From Gautieria morchelliformis (lineage: Eukaryota; Basidiomycota; Agaricomycetes; Gomphales; Gomphaceae): a stretch of DNA of 64,000 nucleotides. The DNA lies in contig WHVA01000041.1 in assembly GCA_015179125.1 (NCBI GenBank), forward strand, positions 248,001 through 312,000, in the 5' to 3' direction. Under the pieces are notes generated by a model that worked only from the letters and a program-made list of their open reading frames with translations, made no database searches and was not told the DNA's origin. This document shows positions 32,356 to 43,022 of the stretch, piece after piece (the first letter of the stretch is position 1; the number at the start of each line of letters is the position of its first letter). The position numbers and the translations under genes were made by a program.

Positions 32356-34140
32356 TTAGCAAGAGCAAGGTGAATCCAGGAGGCTCATTGTCATACCGGT
32401 TATAATACAGTCAATCTCACGCCTCTTCAGACTATCAATCCACCTCTGCGCTAGTGGCGGGCATTCCAACAGTTGTATCTCCGTCATGGTCCCTTGTCTG
32501 GGTGAAGCAATGGCCAGCAACTTCTTCCCAAACGATTTCTTGCCAGAGGCTCCCACAAAAGACAAAGTCATTATCCTGGGACACAGATGGCGGCCTTCCC
32601 GGTCTTCCAATAGCGGGAGAATGGTCAACATATTATCTCCACTTTCAATGACCAGCTCCCGGATGCTGTCCACTGGCTCCAGTATCTTGTGCTGGAACTC
32701 CCTCAGGAGAATAACTGGTTCCATGATAACTCCGGATGTCCACCCGCGTTCACGGTACCATTGAGAGTTGAGCACTCTAGGCGGGGGCTGGTCGCCCCGG
32801 AGAACAAGCTTTTTGAGATCGGATGCCTTTCCAATTAGAGACTCGTATAGGGGTTTGATGTAAGTATCATAAGAAATACTATACTTAAAAGTCAACTGAA
32901 GCACGGGGTCCAATAATTCATCCAAAAGCCCAGAGTCGGGCCCCGCATAAGAACCGGACCTTGATGTGGGACGTGAACTAGTAGATGGGGCCCAAAAGCA
33001 TAACTCATTGGTAGCATTGGTAGACTCGGCTACAATCGAAAGCTTGCGTGCTTTGGAAATGTCCAAGTTCTTCGCAAGGAAGTCGCCCAATTTTGGTGGG
33101 GGCCACTGACTCGAATCCAGTGTTACAGAACATTGCCGTAGGCGAGGGGTGACAAGACGGTCAGTAATATGTGTGGTGAGGGTGTTGTGTAGAGTTAATT
33201 TGACCAGCCGAGGCATCGTAAGAGTAGGAGGAACATCCACACCCTCCGTATGCGTGGCTTGCTGCATTGAATGGAAGTATGTGTCCTTCATCTGTAGATC
33301 GAGATGTTCCAACTCCGAACAGGCCTCCAAGAAGTCAAACAGCGGCCGCAGAGTGTCTGCAGACTTGTATACTGACAGCTTCAATTCTCGAAGCCCGTGT
33401 GTCAGCCGCGGCAAACAATCCCATGGGAGACAGGTAGATATGTCATGTGTCACCATGCGCAGTTGCTCTTTGTCAAGAGACAGATAGTGGAACTTTAACT
33501 TGGGGTTGTGGATGTCAGACGCACTAAGAATGAGATGGCGGAGAGAGGGTGTCGCCTGTTGTATAATGGGGAGGATGTGTTTCCATTGTCGACGCGTCAG
33601 GTGCAACTCCAAGGCGACGACGCGGTTCATGAGGGGACCGGGACGTCCCGTGAGGGGATCTATCTTGAGGGGATCCATGATTCTCCAGAACATGTCGAAC
33701 ACACGACAGGCCTCGAGATCTTCGGAGACGTCCCTGGACTGGACAATCGTCAGATTTGCTTTCTTAGAACGCTTGAGGGCTTCCTCTATGAACTCTTGGC
33801 TGCGGCTCAAGTCGATCAAGGTCCAGAATTGCGCAAAGTTTACGGCCACACTTCTCCAATGACCGCAAACCCAGGTCATGGGAAGAATACTGGACATATT
33901 TTTCCTGCTGTGTTTCCCCCTAGGGATATTCAGCGAAAAAATCGTCGACAGTATCTCAACTGGCAGACGATTGATTGGAAAGGGTGGGTCGCCGTTTAAT
34001 GTAAGGGCATTATTATTGTGCGCAGGGTCCATTCCTCCAGCCACTGGCATTTCCGCCAAGACAGGTAGCTCCTCGGGAGCCGTTTGAATACTACTAGTGT
34101 AAGAACAGTAGTTTAGTGACAGCGTCCGAGTTGATCTCAC
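32356..34140 (-). CDS. F-box-domain protein with LRR-like C-terminal region
   Basis: This single 594-codon frame is the best candidate intact host gene in the left half. An F-box lies at about residues 55-105 (PINRLPVEILSTIF, then MTWVCGHWRSVAVNFAQFWT), the form common in the expanded agaricomycete F-box families. The remainder alternates hydrophobic segments (LRHLILSASDI, LEHLDLQMKDTYF, MPRLVKLTLHNTL), consistent with degenerate leucine-rich repeats that would choose targets for an SCF ubiquitin ligase. A second Met at residue 31 is an equally good start. The gene ends next to an inserted Copia LTR, which may affect its 3' end. The substrate is unknown. Confidence 0.82.
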   Translation of the reverse strand: MRSTRTLSLNYCSYTSSIQTAPEELPVLAEMPVAGGMDPAHNNNALTLNGDPPFPINRLPVEILSTIFSLNIPRGKHSRKNMSSILPMTWVCGHWRSVAVNFAQFWTLIDLSRSQEFIEEALKRSKKANLTIVQSRDVSEDLEACRVFDMFWRIMDPLKIDPLTGRPGPLMNRVVALELHLTRRQWKHILPIIQQATPSLRHLILSASDIHNPKLKFHYLSLDKEQLRMVTHDISTCLPWDCLPRLTHGLRELKLSVYKSADTLRPLFDFLEACSELEHLDLQMKDTYFHSMQQATHTEGVDVPPTLTMPRLVKLTLHNTLTTHITDRLVTPRLRQCSVTLDSSQWPPPKLGDFLAKNLDISKARKLSIVAESTNATNELCFWAPSTSSRPTSRSGSYAGPDSGLLDELLDPVLQLTFKYSISYDTYIKPLYESLIGKASDLKKLVLRGDQPPPRVLNSQWYRERGWTSGVIMEPVILLREFQHKILEPVDSIRELVIESGDNMLTILPLLEDREGRHLCPRIMTLSFVGASGKKSFGKKLLAIASPRQGTMTEIQLLECPPLAQRWIDSLKRREIDCIITGMTMSLLDSPCSC

Positions 34141-34951
34141 GAGTAATCGTGAAGCGGACTCACTGAGGTGTATGAGACATCTGAATCGACGCCTGACTTA
34201 AGCTTGTAAGTTGGGTTTGACTGTGCACGTTATCAGGCTCAGTCGCCCAGTAGAAGTTTTGGTTGAAGGGTTTGAAGCGAGTCGAAGTTATACTTATAGC
34301 GACTCGGAGAGTCTAAAACGCGCAAGCTAGTGCCCCATTGTAATTTGGGTTGTGAGGATTGAGAGACTGTCCTCCTTGTACTTCCCCAAGCTTGCATCAT
34401 GCAGTATTGTACCTGTTGCTGCAGATACGGTAAGCCTTGTAGTAGTCAGATTATGTGCGAGTGTTACACGTCATGGATCATGACCCGGCGCGTGACGACA
34501 TTTCTAAAGTGGCGATGTAGACTAAAAGATAGCCTGACAACATTTGTAGGTTGGTGTCATCGGATAGGTGGGTGTAGTAATCGCGGGTAACAGAAATGGA
34601 TGATTCGACGCAGTGTCGACGTGTCACGTGCTTCTCAGTGCTTGAGTCGAATTAGTCCAGCATGCAGTTGACGACACTTGGTACAAAGCGAAAAGGCTTC
34701 AATTGTACTAACACTTAGTATCGTTGCCGAATTACTGTACAGGATGAATTTTCCACATCGGCAAAAAGGCAGGCGCTTCTGCTAGAGCCGTTGCTATGGC
34801 AGTCACGGTACGTAAAATCACGCGTGCTTGTATCGGCAATTCTTGCAGCTTGCGTTTGACTGATGCCGCCATTGTACTAACTGCATCGTTGCCGAAACAA
34901 TGGCTGCTCATAGTTCTTCCCCATCGGCACTTTGCTATCGAAGCGCCTAGT
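34141..34951. other. Intergenic region upstream of the F-box gene
   Basis: No convincing gene or repeat was seen. Several short frames are open but have no recognisable content. The part nearest 34141 is the likely promoter of the minus-strand F-box gene. Confidence 0.5.
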
Positions 34952-34959
34952 GTAACATC

Positions 34960-36079
34960 TAGTGTTCTGCAAAGCCCGGCTTCAGCCGCGGCCTAAGCCG
35001 GAGCCGGGCCCCCAAAAGCCGGGCCCCCAAAAGCCGGGCCGAGCCGGGCCAAAGCCGTCCTGAGGCCGGGATCTAGGGCTCGGCTTGAGTTTTGAGAGCC
35101 CGAGCCGAGCCCTGAAGCCGCGGCTTTTGGGCGCTTACCCGGTATGCACTGTTCGGGTGGCAAGCGGCACTCAGGTAGCTATATCCTGTACTCTATTGGT
35201 TGAGTTTGAAAAAAATTTCTGTCTGCTGCTCACTGCTATCCCCTTGCCCTGTATCCATGACCCTAGCGATGAGGACGAGGTTCAGCTGCTCCCTATCAAG
35301 AGTGCCCGTTCGGGCCGAACGCTAAAGCCAAGCGCCGCACTGAAGGATCCCAATAATGTGGCCAATGTTTCAACGCAAGCATGCCAAGGTCGTGACTAAG
35401 GTGGTAGAAACTACTGACCAACATAAAAATAAAAAACAAAAGACTATTGTTGAGCCGGCCCTGGTGATCGAGCCAAATGCAAGGACCGTTGCCAAGCCTA
35501 CTGATTTCAGTAGTACTGAAATGGTTATGAATAAGGAATCTGGCGGCATTACTGGTGAGTCATATCTTTGCATAGAATATTGTCTATCTATTGATCTAAG
35601 ATTCAGGTACTCAAAGCATTCAAGCTCGGGAATTACAATCACAAAACGGCAGAACCGACTCAAAGGAGATGTAGTTGAAGCACTCCAGGTCGTCAAATGC
35701 GGACTGAAGACAAAGTTGATACTACGGGATTCAGCTCCGTCGTCTTCTTATGAGCTCGAATTAATGGACGAAGGTCCGGAGGTGCCTCAGACACCGGGAG
35801 AGGTCATTGACATCTCCAGTGACTGTGAGCTTGTGGAGGGGGAGAGCGAAGTCGATATAGAATACGACTAGCTAGTTAAAAGTACATAGAATTTCCACTT
35901 CGGTGTTGCATCCCCTCAGTCGATATTTCCCACTGAAGAGCCCCGGCTTAAGCCGGGCCAAGCCCGAGCGGAGCCCAAGCCGGCACTCAGGGCCCGGCCC
36001 TGAATTCTGTGAGCCCGAGCCGGCGTGAGCCGAGCCGAAGCCGGGGCTTTTGAGCCCAGCCGGGCTTTGCAGAACACTA
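34960..36079 (+). mobile_element. hAT element, internally deleted, with 8-bp target duplication
   Basis: The ends are inverted repeats: TAGTGTTCTGCAAAGCCCGG on the left, its complement on the right (GCTTTGCAGAACACTA). A perfect 8-bp duplication GTAACATC flanks them (34952-34959 and 36080-36087), diagnostic for the hAT superfamily. Both subterminal regions (~130 bp) are packed with AGCCGGGC-type repeats in both orientations, as expected for transposase-binding sites. At 1120 bp it is too short for a full hAT transposase gene. Confidence 0.93.
35244..35871 (+). pseudogene. Remnant of hAT transposase gene
   Basis: One frame before 35399 gives SARSGRTLKPSAALKD, like the N-terminal linker of fungal hAT proteins. 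The frame 35356-35871 ends with RQNRLKGDVVEALQVVKCGL followed by an acidic tail, resembling the end of the hAT dimerisation domain. The BED finger and the catalytic core are absent. A GT...AG intron could lie at about 35551-35606, but splicing it does not keep the frame. This is best read as a deletion derivative moved by a full-length relative. Confidence 0.55.
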
Positions 36080-36087
36080 GTAACATC

Positions 36088-36562
36088 ATGCGGGAAGGGA
36101 ATCCTACGAATTCATCCAGCCTGCGCTTGACTTAGTACAATGAATAGAAGACTTAGTACAATGAATAGAAGCCTCGCTATGGTACCGTTGTACTAACGGT
36201 GTCCCTACCGAACTGCCTAATGGAGCCCTCTGTAAAATCGCACACTCGATGGTCAAGTCACCGAACCCCCTCGTCTAGACCACTGGCTTTATATCTGGAG
36301 CTACTGTCATACATTTGGACTACCAATCGGACAGTCAGAATTCTACGATGCCCAGCATGTTTCGTTTCCTTCTGGATAAATCAATCAAGTGTAACGCACA
36401 GCACAAGGAGTTGTCCCCCTAATGACCACACCAGCTGCACTGTGGATAGTGAATCCATTGAAACCTAGTGGGTTTACCCACGGGGTTTCTGTTTTCAGTG
36501 GGTACATCATTGAAACAGCCCCCATTGAAACAAACCAATGAAATTTGGGCTTACCGGGTTTC
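36088..36562. other. Non-coding stretch right of the hAT element
   Basis: No gene was seen. It contains a short tandem duplication (GACTTAGTACAATGAATAGAA twice, near 36130-36170) and several CATTGAAAC repeats near 36450-36540 that recur around 40560-40930, hinting at one degraded repeat family at both places. Confidence 0.4.
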
Positions 36563-36850
36563 CTAGAAAAAACCAATGCAATTATTTAAGTGGTTGGATC
36601 AGTAAAGTTTTCAGTGGCTTTGTCACTTAGTTTCTGTGCCATAGGAACTACATATTCAACGTAATTATCATGAGAATTTCAGTGCTCGAAGGCCTTGATT
36701 CCCATAGAAAAAACCAATGAAATTATTTAAGTGGTTGGATCAGTAGAAGTTTCATTAGCTTTGTCACTTAGTTTCCGTGCCATAGGAGCTACATATTCAG
36801 CGTAATTATCATGAGAATTTCAGTACTCGAAGGCCTTGATTCCCGTTGTT
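36563..36850. repeat. Tandem duplication, period about 141 bp
   Basis: The unit beginning TAGAAAAAACCAATG occurs twice back to back and ends GGCCTTGATTCCC both times. The copies differ at a handful of sites. Nothing coding is seen in it. Confidence 0.8.
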
Positions 36851-37814
36851 CGCACACCAGAAATTCTTAAGATAGCTCATGGAAGACTGGTTGAAATCCA
36901 GTGGATTAATATATAAGTTTCTGGGAGATATTCACGAATTTTCTGTAGATCTATGCAACCCCCCCTTCAACAGAACGAGAAACAACAACTACTAAACGTT
37001 GTACGCCTCTTTGGATGGCCTTGAGCAGGTGTTTGAGAACACACCGAGAGACAAGCGAAAGACTGTGACATCATCAGAACTCCCTGACGGTCACACAAAG
37101 CTCCTCTGCAGTCTTTGTGGGACAGACATCGCTGAGAGTATGGCTCAAATCTCAGCACCTGCTCGGTTTGCCTCGGTCCGTGTAACACCCAATCCCTGAA
37201 ATCTCAGCAGAGGTGTCGGGTTTCTTAAGATTGCTCAGTTCACCACTTCCCCGTGCCCTTGACGAGCGCTGTTGTGTGCGGCATAGCATGGCTCGCTTCT
37301 GGAACCAGAGATGGAGGCTCGGTCACCGTTCTGTGCTGCGCATCACAGCAAATGTTGAAAAGCAATGGATTTCCAGCTGAACTAAAGCAAAGCTGCAGAG
37401 CTACAGCCACTGCTACAGAGAGATGGATGCTTTATGAAAACAAGGTGTGAGAGTAGATACTTGTACGACCGGGCAGACAAGACTGGAACTCTTGTCGACA
37501 CAGCTGGGCTTCTGATTCAGAGAGTCAACACAGCAGGTGCCGATGTCAAGTGGGGCAGGGACACAGAGTATAGTGAGACTCCTTGCATGTCATGTCCATA
37601 GACTTTCCGAGATTCAAGATAGTGAGGTCGACATAGCCAGAACAGGGTGCGGGGAGACAAGCGGAGGCAGTGGAGCATCCTCAAGAGAGCTGATTAGGGC
37701 TTGCGGGAGAGAATGAAGAGAGTGAAGGAAGCCTGCTTGCAAGAAATGTGCTTGGGAGGATGACTTGGTTAAGTTGGTCCTTTGTGAGCTACCATGCGCC
37801 ACACAGGGCCTGTG
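36851..37814. other. Unassigned stretch
   Basis: Short open frames only; none has a recognisable domain. It may contain further decayed exons downstream of the exportin-2 pseudogene, but I could not identify any. Confidence 0.35.
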
Positions 37815-38626
37815 TTAAGTAGACACCTGACAAGAAGAAACTGCACTGTCACAAACCTGATTCCGGAACGTATACAGGTACCGTATAGCGTCAACCTGCA
37901 GGATGGGGTGCACACTCCCTGGTGCGGCCTCCAGATCGCCCAGAACATTTTCGGCAAGACAGTACACGACACCAGCGCATTCGTCGACATCACACCTTGC
38001 TACATACACATGTGCAGACACGCGTTCAACCCATGACTGAACCGAAGTAATAATAAAAATTGCGGAAAGATCGTAGAGCCCCTTGCCGCGATCGCCATAA
38101 GGAGGTATATTGCACGGTCTTTGCATTTCCAGTTCGCACTTGGATCCGCTTTGAACGCTTGCAGGTCCTCAGACACCCACATGGATATGCACTCCATTGT
38201 GTCCACCTCCGATCCGGCTCCAATGAGGGCGCGCAGGACATCTGCGGCGGCATGGCAGCGCGTTGTTCCTTCGCTGCTGCCACCGGTCGAGACCAACGGG
38301 ATTGAGAGATCAATGTGGAAGTCCATACCTCGCAATTCCATTGGGTACAACGATGCCATTCACAAGGGATTGTGTCCAGGCTACCGAAGAGATCGCAGAA
38401 TAGACCTGACCGGATAGCTGTCGAGAGGAACCTTAACGCCTGAGTGACAAGCTTCCAAAACCGAAATCATTATATTTTAGCACACGAGGTAGTTCGATGC
38501 ACAGTCTCGTCTGCGACAGCGGAACGCTTGCCATCCCCGACAAGTGCCCACACGGCCTGGACAAAGGGGCCAATCAAAGACGCCGTAGTGAATAGCTCAG
38601 GGAAGCGATTTGTGTAGAGCTAGAGG
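37815..38626 (-). pseudogene. CSE1: Exportin-2 (importin-alpha re-exporter) pseudogene fragment
   Basis: Minus-strand blocks follow the order of the CSE1/CAS N-terminal half: YTNRFPELFTTASLIGPFVQ, VWALVGDGKRSAVAD, ALRFLSTAIRSG, TRCHAAADVLRALIG, then DPSANWKCKDRAIYLLMAIA, GVMSTNALV, NVLGDLEAAPGSVHPILQVD and IRYLYTFRNQ. CSE1 returns importin-alpha from nucleus to cytoplasm with RanGTP and is essential and normally single-copy. Here the blocks lie in different frames with stops, and both ends of the gene are missing, so this is a duplicated fragment. A real intron is probably retained between IAARGST and GVMSTN. Confidence 0.85.
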
Positions 38627-39121
38627 GGGACAGTTGTGTTTGTTATCATGGACGGATCCAAGTGGGTGCCTGTTGTTGAACTCAAAAGACACAACGGCTT
38701 CCCTCCTACTATCATCGCCCATCCAACCAGCAAGGACAAAGTTTCTTCTAGAGAACACCTGTGTCCGATGTGGATTCAGGCAATGACAAGCTCAGTGTTC
38801 CAGCAACATCATCGATCATAATTCCTCACCTATTGTCGTTCTGGGACGAGCAGAGGTGTCTCATGGTGAGCTATAAGGACCTCAAGACGTGTGTGGAGAG
38901 TGCATTCAGGTGGGTAAAAGTTGAGTTCACTGGTTTTGTGTCATGTGCACTTTGTCCCGATTTTTCTGTCCTATTTCTATTTTCTATTCTCCATTTTGGT
39001 GTTTGTATTCTTCTGTCTTCGCGGTGGATGTCATGTGTTCTGATCTGTGTCCTCATCCTCTGTACATGCTGATGACGTGACCCCAGGCATCTCTCGTGGG
39101 CGTCGCGGTAGCGGTAGCGTC
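38627..39121. other. Unassigned stretch left of the large solo LTR
   Basis: There is no convincing gene. The last part reads ADDVTPGISRGRRGSGSVAG on the plus strand and, after removing the LTR and one GCCGG, continues at 40265, but nothing recognisable results. Confidence 0.35.
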
Positions 39122-39126
39122 GCCGG

Positions 39127-40259
39127 TGTCATGAACCGGTTTATTTCACCAACTGCGCTGAGCGCTTACACGGAATCTTTTCCCCCAATCATCTTATCAG
39201 ACCACTGCCATCACATCTTCATACCCCAAGTTGAGCCATCACCTCCAGTGCCATGTGCTTCACTGCCACTCCCACACGTGCACCTACGCCATCATTCCCT
39301 ATGCAGATGTCGCCAAGCATTCGGGCACCATCACCGGTCCACACCAGGCGACGATCTGGCAGGATGAGTGCCGACAGCATGGATTGGGGAAGCCTTGATC
39401 CCCATGAACTCTTCTTCGACCCTTCCTCAGGACGAGTTGACATGCCTATGCACTATATTCCCTTTGTGCATGAGGGCAAGAGAAGTGTAGAGATTCAGAT
39501 ATTGGAAAGCAGGGTTAGCACCAGCTATGACCCATATTGTTTCGATCATTTCCAACCCTCTCAACCACCTAACCCTACACCACCTCCTTCGATTGACTTG
39601 GAAAGTCAAGCATTGCCTCAGAGGCTGTGTGTCTGGAGCAGAGATGTGTGGTTCCGGATTGTTGGTTGGCTCAGGGGTTAGGACGACTCATTATTGTCTC
39701 CATGAGTCACTCTTGATTTACCAGTATCCCTCATGACTCACTCTTCTTGTTTTCATTGACTCATCATGACTCAGTTCCCCAATTGTGTACCATATCAGCT
39801 TTATTGTCCTGACTCCTCTTCATGACTCACCTGACTCACTCTGACTCGTTCTGACTCATTCTGACTCATTGTGACTCATCCCTCCTGTTGTTCTGACTCC
39901 TTCTCATACTCACCTGACTCACTCTGACTCATTCTGACTCATTCTGACTCACGGTGACTCATCCCTCCTATTCTCTTCTGACTCATCCCCCTTTTCCAAA
40001 GTAGATAAATACCAGAGCTTGCTCCATGTATTTCGCTAGTTTGGTTATCATATACGTTACACCGTCTCCTGTGCCCTTAAGCACTTGAGGATACCTTGCT
40101 CACTCTATCGTCTCTCTTCTCTCAATCTCTTACTTCGAGGCTTGTCTACTTCAGACTTGTCCTTCTTCTTATCTCTTTCGACCAACCAGAACAGGCACCC
40201 CTTTTTAGTGCAGGGTCTTCAACATTGGGATCTTACACCTGGTGTGGACGGTTCTGACA
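39127..40259 (+). repeat. Large solo LTR, plus orientation
   Basis: The 1133-bp sequence starts TGTCATGAACCGG, ends GGTTCTGACA and is flanked by a perfect GCCGG duplication (39122-39126 and 40260-40264). No internal retrotransposon sequence is attached, so it is a solo LTR or a very short non-autonomous element. It has a TATA-like GATAAATACC near 40004 and an array of at least 17 TGACTC motifs at 39734-39985. An open frame of 142 codons (39253-39681) is Pro/Ser-rich without known domains. Confidence 0.92.
39734..39985 (+). promoter_or_regulatory. TGACTC array upstream of the LTR TATA box
   Basis: TGACTC occurs at least 17 times on this strand in about 250 bp, usually as TGACTCA in a 10-bp rhythm (CTGACTCATT). 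TGACTCA is the binding core of Gcn4/AP-1-type bZIP factors. The array lies just upstream of the TATA-like element, where U3 enhancers are expected. The inverted copy at 47049-48221 preserves it. Confidence 0.6.
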
Positions 40260-40264
40260 GCCGG

Positions 40265-41078
40265 CAACACCCTGTGCACGAGACATGTGCTGTTGTGCAT
40301 GATGTATGTACCTCGGTTATATGAGGCCCCCTGGTAGCCTGACCCATTTCAGGTCCACATTGTCTGCCATCTGCCATCTCCAATAGTATGTCATCTACTT
40401 TTCGTAACCCTTCTTCATCTCCTTTCGGCTCCCGGCGCACTGCCGCTCCAACGTATGTGAAGCGGCCTGGTATGAATTTCTTGGATCCGACCGTGGTATT
40501 TTAGTGACTTTTGCCATATATTTCATCTGTATTTTCCCTTCTATATATTGATTTATGACTTGAAACAATGGGAAAGTTTAACTGGTATCTCATGACATTT
40601 GAACAGGATTGCAAGGCAATAACCATTGAAAACCCATAGCTTTACAACCTAACATTCACTACAAATTTCATGAATCTTCAGTGATTTGCCTCATATTATT
40701 CAGATCTTGGGCCAGTGACATTCAGTTGCTGCATCTCTGAAATGTGGTGATAGAACCACGGGTCGTAAGTGACTACCCCACAGGAACCCAGTGGTCGTCG
40801 ACTTGGAATGCCTGGTTCAATCCATTGGTCTTCCACTGTAGGAACCCCAAATACCCATGAGTCAACCCCTGAAACCAACTCATTGAAACGAAACTTTTTC
40901 CACTGAAACTGATTCATTGAATTTTCAACGGGTTCTATTGGTATTTACACTTAGAACCATTCATGAGCTTCGTTATACGGGCACGCGTGCAGGGTTGGAC
41001 AGCAAGCGAATTGCCGCTTCGCATATCGAAGATCACTTATTAATCACAGAATAAACCCCCTCTAAGTATCACTCTTAT
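40265..41078. other. Unassigned stretch right of the large solo LTR
   Basis: No gene was recognised. Degraded CATTGAAAC-type repeats occur around 40620-40930 and resemble those near 36450-36540. Confidence 0.4.
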
Positions 41079-42046
41079 TTGCACCAGCACTCGCATTTTG
41101 TCCTCATTGCGTCTCTGACAAGCACTGTATCGCCATCTGACCCTTATTTATTTAGTATCCAACACGTATTATATGTTTCACACGTATTGAGCCTACAGAA
41201 TAAAAGTTCCTTCGTAGGTGACCTTGAAGATCCATTCGAACATCTAATTCGTCGACACGACACACGGAAAGGAGTGATTAGTTCATCTTCACCGTCAAAA
41301 GCTAGCCTTCCCTCATCCAAAGGTGGCAAACTATACACTGACATATGACAAGACTTACGAAGACGAATTTGAGCCGCAGAATAGACGATATACTTAGTAC
41401 TGATATGTCAGTGACAAACGTTGGCTATCATCATGGTGCATTGCGGACCTCATTGTACTGTAGATATCCTCCTAACGTGTTTACATCGTGTACTCCTCCT
41501 TTGGGCATGTGCACACCGTCTAGATCAGGATGTCCAAGGCCATCCCCGGCGTCTTGCCAACACCTTTTGTGGCCCTTTTGTAGGATACTCGTTAATCGGC
41601 AGTTCCATGCCACATACAAGTTAACACACAATGCTTTAGCGGCCTTGCAACCTTCATTGGCATTGAAGTCGCTGTTTACGAGTTCATGGAACGGTTTGCC
41701 AGCAGCTTCTTTGATGTCCCTGGTTTCGATTTGACTTTTTATATTCCGCCGTTTGAAATAGACACCTGGTACTGGTCGGGCACCGTACTCAATTCCATTC
41801 TTTGAGCATCAAAATCAGTTGAAACTGGAGATCGTAGAGCTCAAGGCAGCGCATCCCTGACCCGGATTGATGCGACCCAAGAAGCCCCGCGCAAATTGGA
41901 ACGGACGGTTCTAGGGCTCCGCTGAATTATCACTCAGTTGTCCCCGAACGCATGCCGAAACCTATTTGCAAAATCATGTCATTCTGTGCCATGAGTCCTT
42001 CTCACAGCTGAAGAAATATCCTCCCGGGGGTAATGTATGGTGCCGG
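41079..42046. other. Unassigned region with several short frames
   Basis: Plus-strand pieces look more protein-like than average (DLEDPFEHLIRRHDTRKG near 41230; FFDVPGFDLTFYIPPFEI near 41715-41755; PPGGNVWCRSLTHGYLPIAI near 42022-42081) but are in different frames with stops. This could be one decayed host gene. I do not recognise it. Confidence 0.3.
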
Positions 42047-42109
42047 TCACTTACACACGGCTACTTGCCAATCGCAATTCCAGCTGAGAAAAAATCTGAT
42101 GTGGGTGCA

Positions 42110-42469
42110 GTCACAATATATGTTGTATAATAGTACGTTACCGGCTCTGGTCTTTATTCTGACCGCTGTTATGTCTGGCGATCCTACGTCCACTGCCGCC
42201 CAGTCATTCGTTATTGTATTCTTGTTGATCAGTATCATGGACCTCGTTCGTTTGGTTTTGTCTTTGTAGTGCGTGCTTGGGTATATCGTGTACCACTGCG
42301 GTGTGGCTCTGGCGTTTCCGAGGAAGTCAATGTAGGGCTCTTGTATTGCCACTATGTCAAATATTTTGGGATTGCACATAGCTAGGAGATCCGCGGTCGC
42401 TGTGAGCGACTTGTTGACGTTCTGTTGTCTGACTCGCAAGTGTTTTCTGGGAGTGTTGTCTTCACTCAT
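42110..42469 (-). pseudogene. LINE (non-LTR) endonuclease N-terminal fragment
   Basis: The start MSEDNTPRKHLRVRQQNVNK leads into an apurinic-endonuclease-like domain of Tad-type LINEs: IVAIQEPYIDFLGNARATPQ, the YPSTHY region, RSMILINKNT, SPDITAVRI and LLYNIYCDCTH. The Asn (QQNVNK) and Glu (IQEPY) active-site positions are kept. The reading is lost after CTH, so only about 120 residues remain and RT is missing. It abuts a Gypsy protease remnant at about 42534. Confidence 0.8.
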
Positions 42470-42533
42470 CCGTGGTATAGGTCCGAGTCATTGTCTCCCT
42501 GTTGTTGTCGTTCAGATGGTTCGCCCCTTATTC

Positions 42534-43022
42534 CACGCTCGCTACATCAAAATATTCGTCGTATGTTTCACAACCAAATTTGATGGTTGAGTTCGTCCCA
42601 TAATTGATCGTGGAATGGCTGCCTATGCAGGCCAGCTGCAGCACGATTGGCTGCTCCAGGGCGAATGTCTTCATCCCTATGGCTCACGTGAACTCAGGGG
42701 ATAGTAGTACCCCTTCGCTCCCACTATCCAGCAGGCAGTGGGCTTTTACGCCATTTATTTCCCAGTACCCCGAGAGGGTACGTTTCTCACTGCGTGGGCG
42801 CATCGGCCACGTCCTGTGCTTGCTTCAGTGGTGATACACTGGCTCGGCCACCTTGTCTGGCATAACCGACGTGCCGCCGCCATGACCTTCGTGGTGGAAT
42901 CATCTTCCAGCACGATCCTGATCGCGCTGGACCTGTAGGCGTAGTACTGGGACGGCTCTGGGTCCCACTCTTCAGCGGATGCGTCTCCATTGTCCAGAGA
43001 TTCGTTGGGTTGGTGATCACCC
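42534..43022 (-). pseudogene. Gypsy-III protease segment
   Basis: Minus strand: DHQPNESLDNGDASAEEWD, then a retropepsin core with CLLDSGSEGVLLSPEFT, QPIVLQLACI and NSTIKFGCETYDEYFDVA. One stop follows SPEFT. The right end joins the gag part exactly across the solo LTR at 43023-43512: removing that LTR and one CACCC restores the reading. The left end is cut by the LINE fragment. Confidence 0.8.

Noticed and set aside
35085-35200. Frame starting in the left hAT end as a separate gene
   Set aside because: Its first half is GC-rich subterminal repeat; only the later part resembles transposase.
39734-39985. Regular TGACTC repeats considered as a CRISPR-like array
   Set aside because: The unit is about 10 bp with no spacers, lies inside a retrotransposon LTR, and the genome is fungal.
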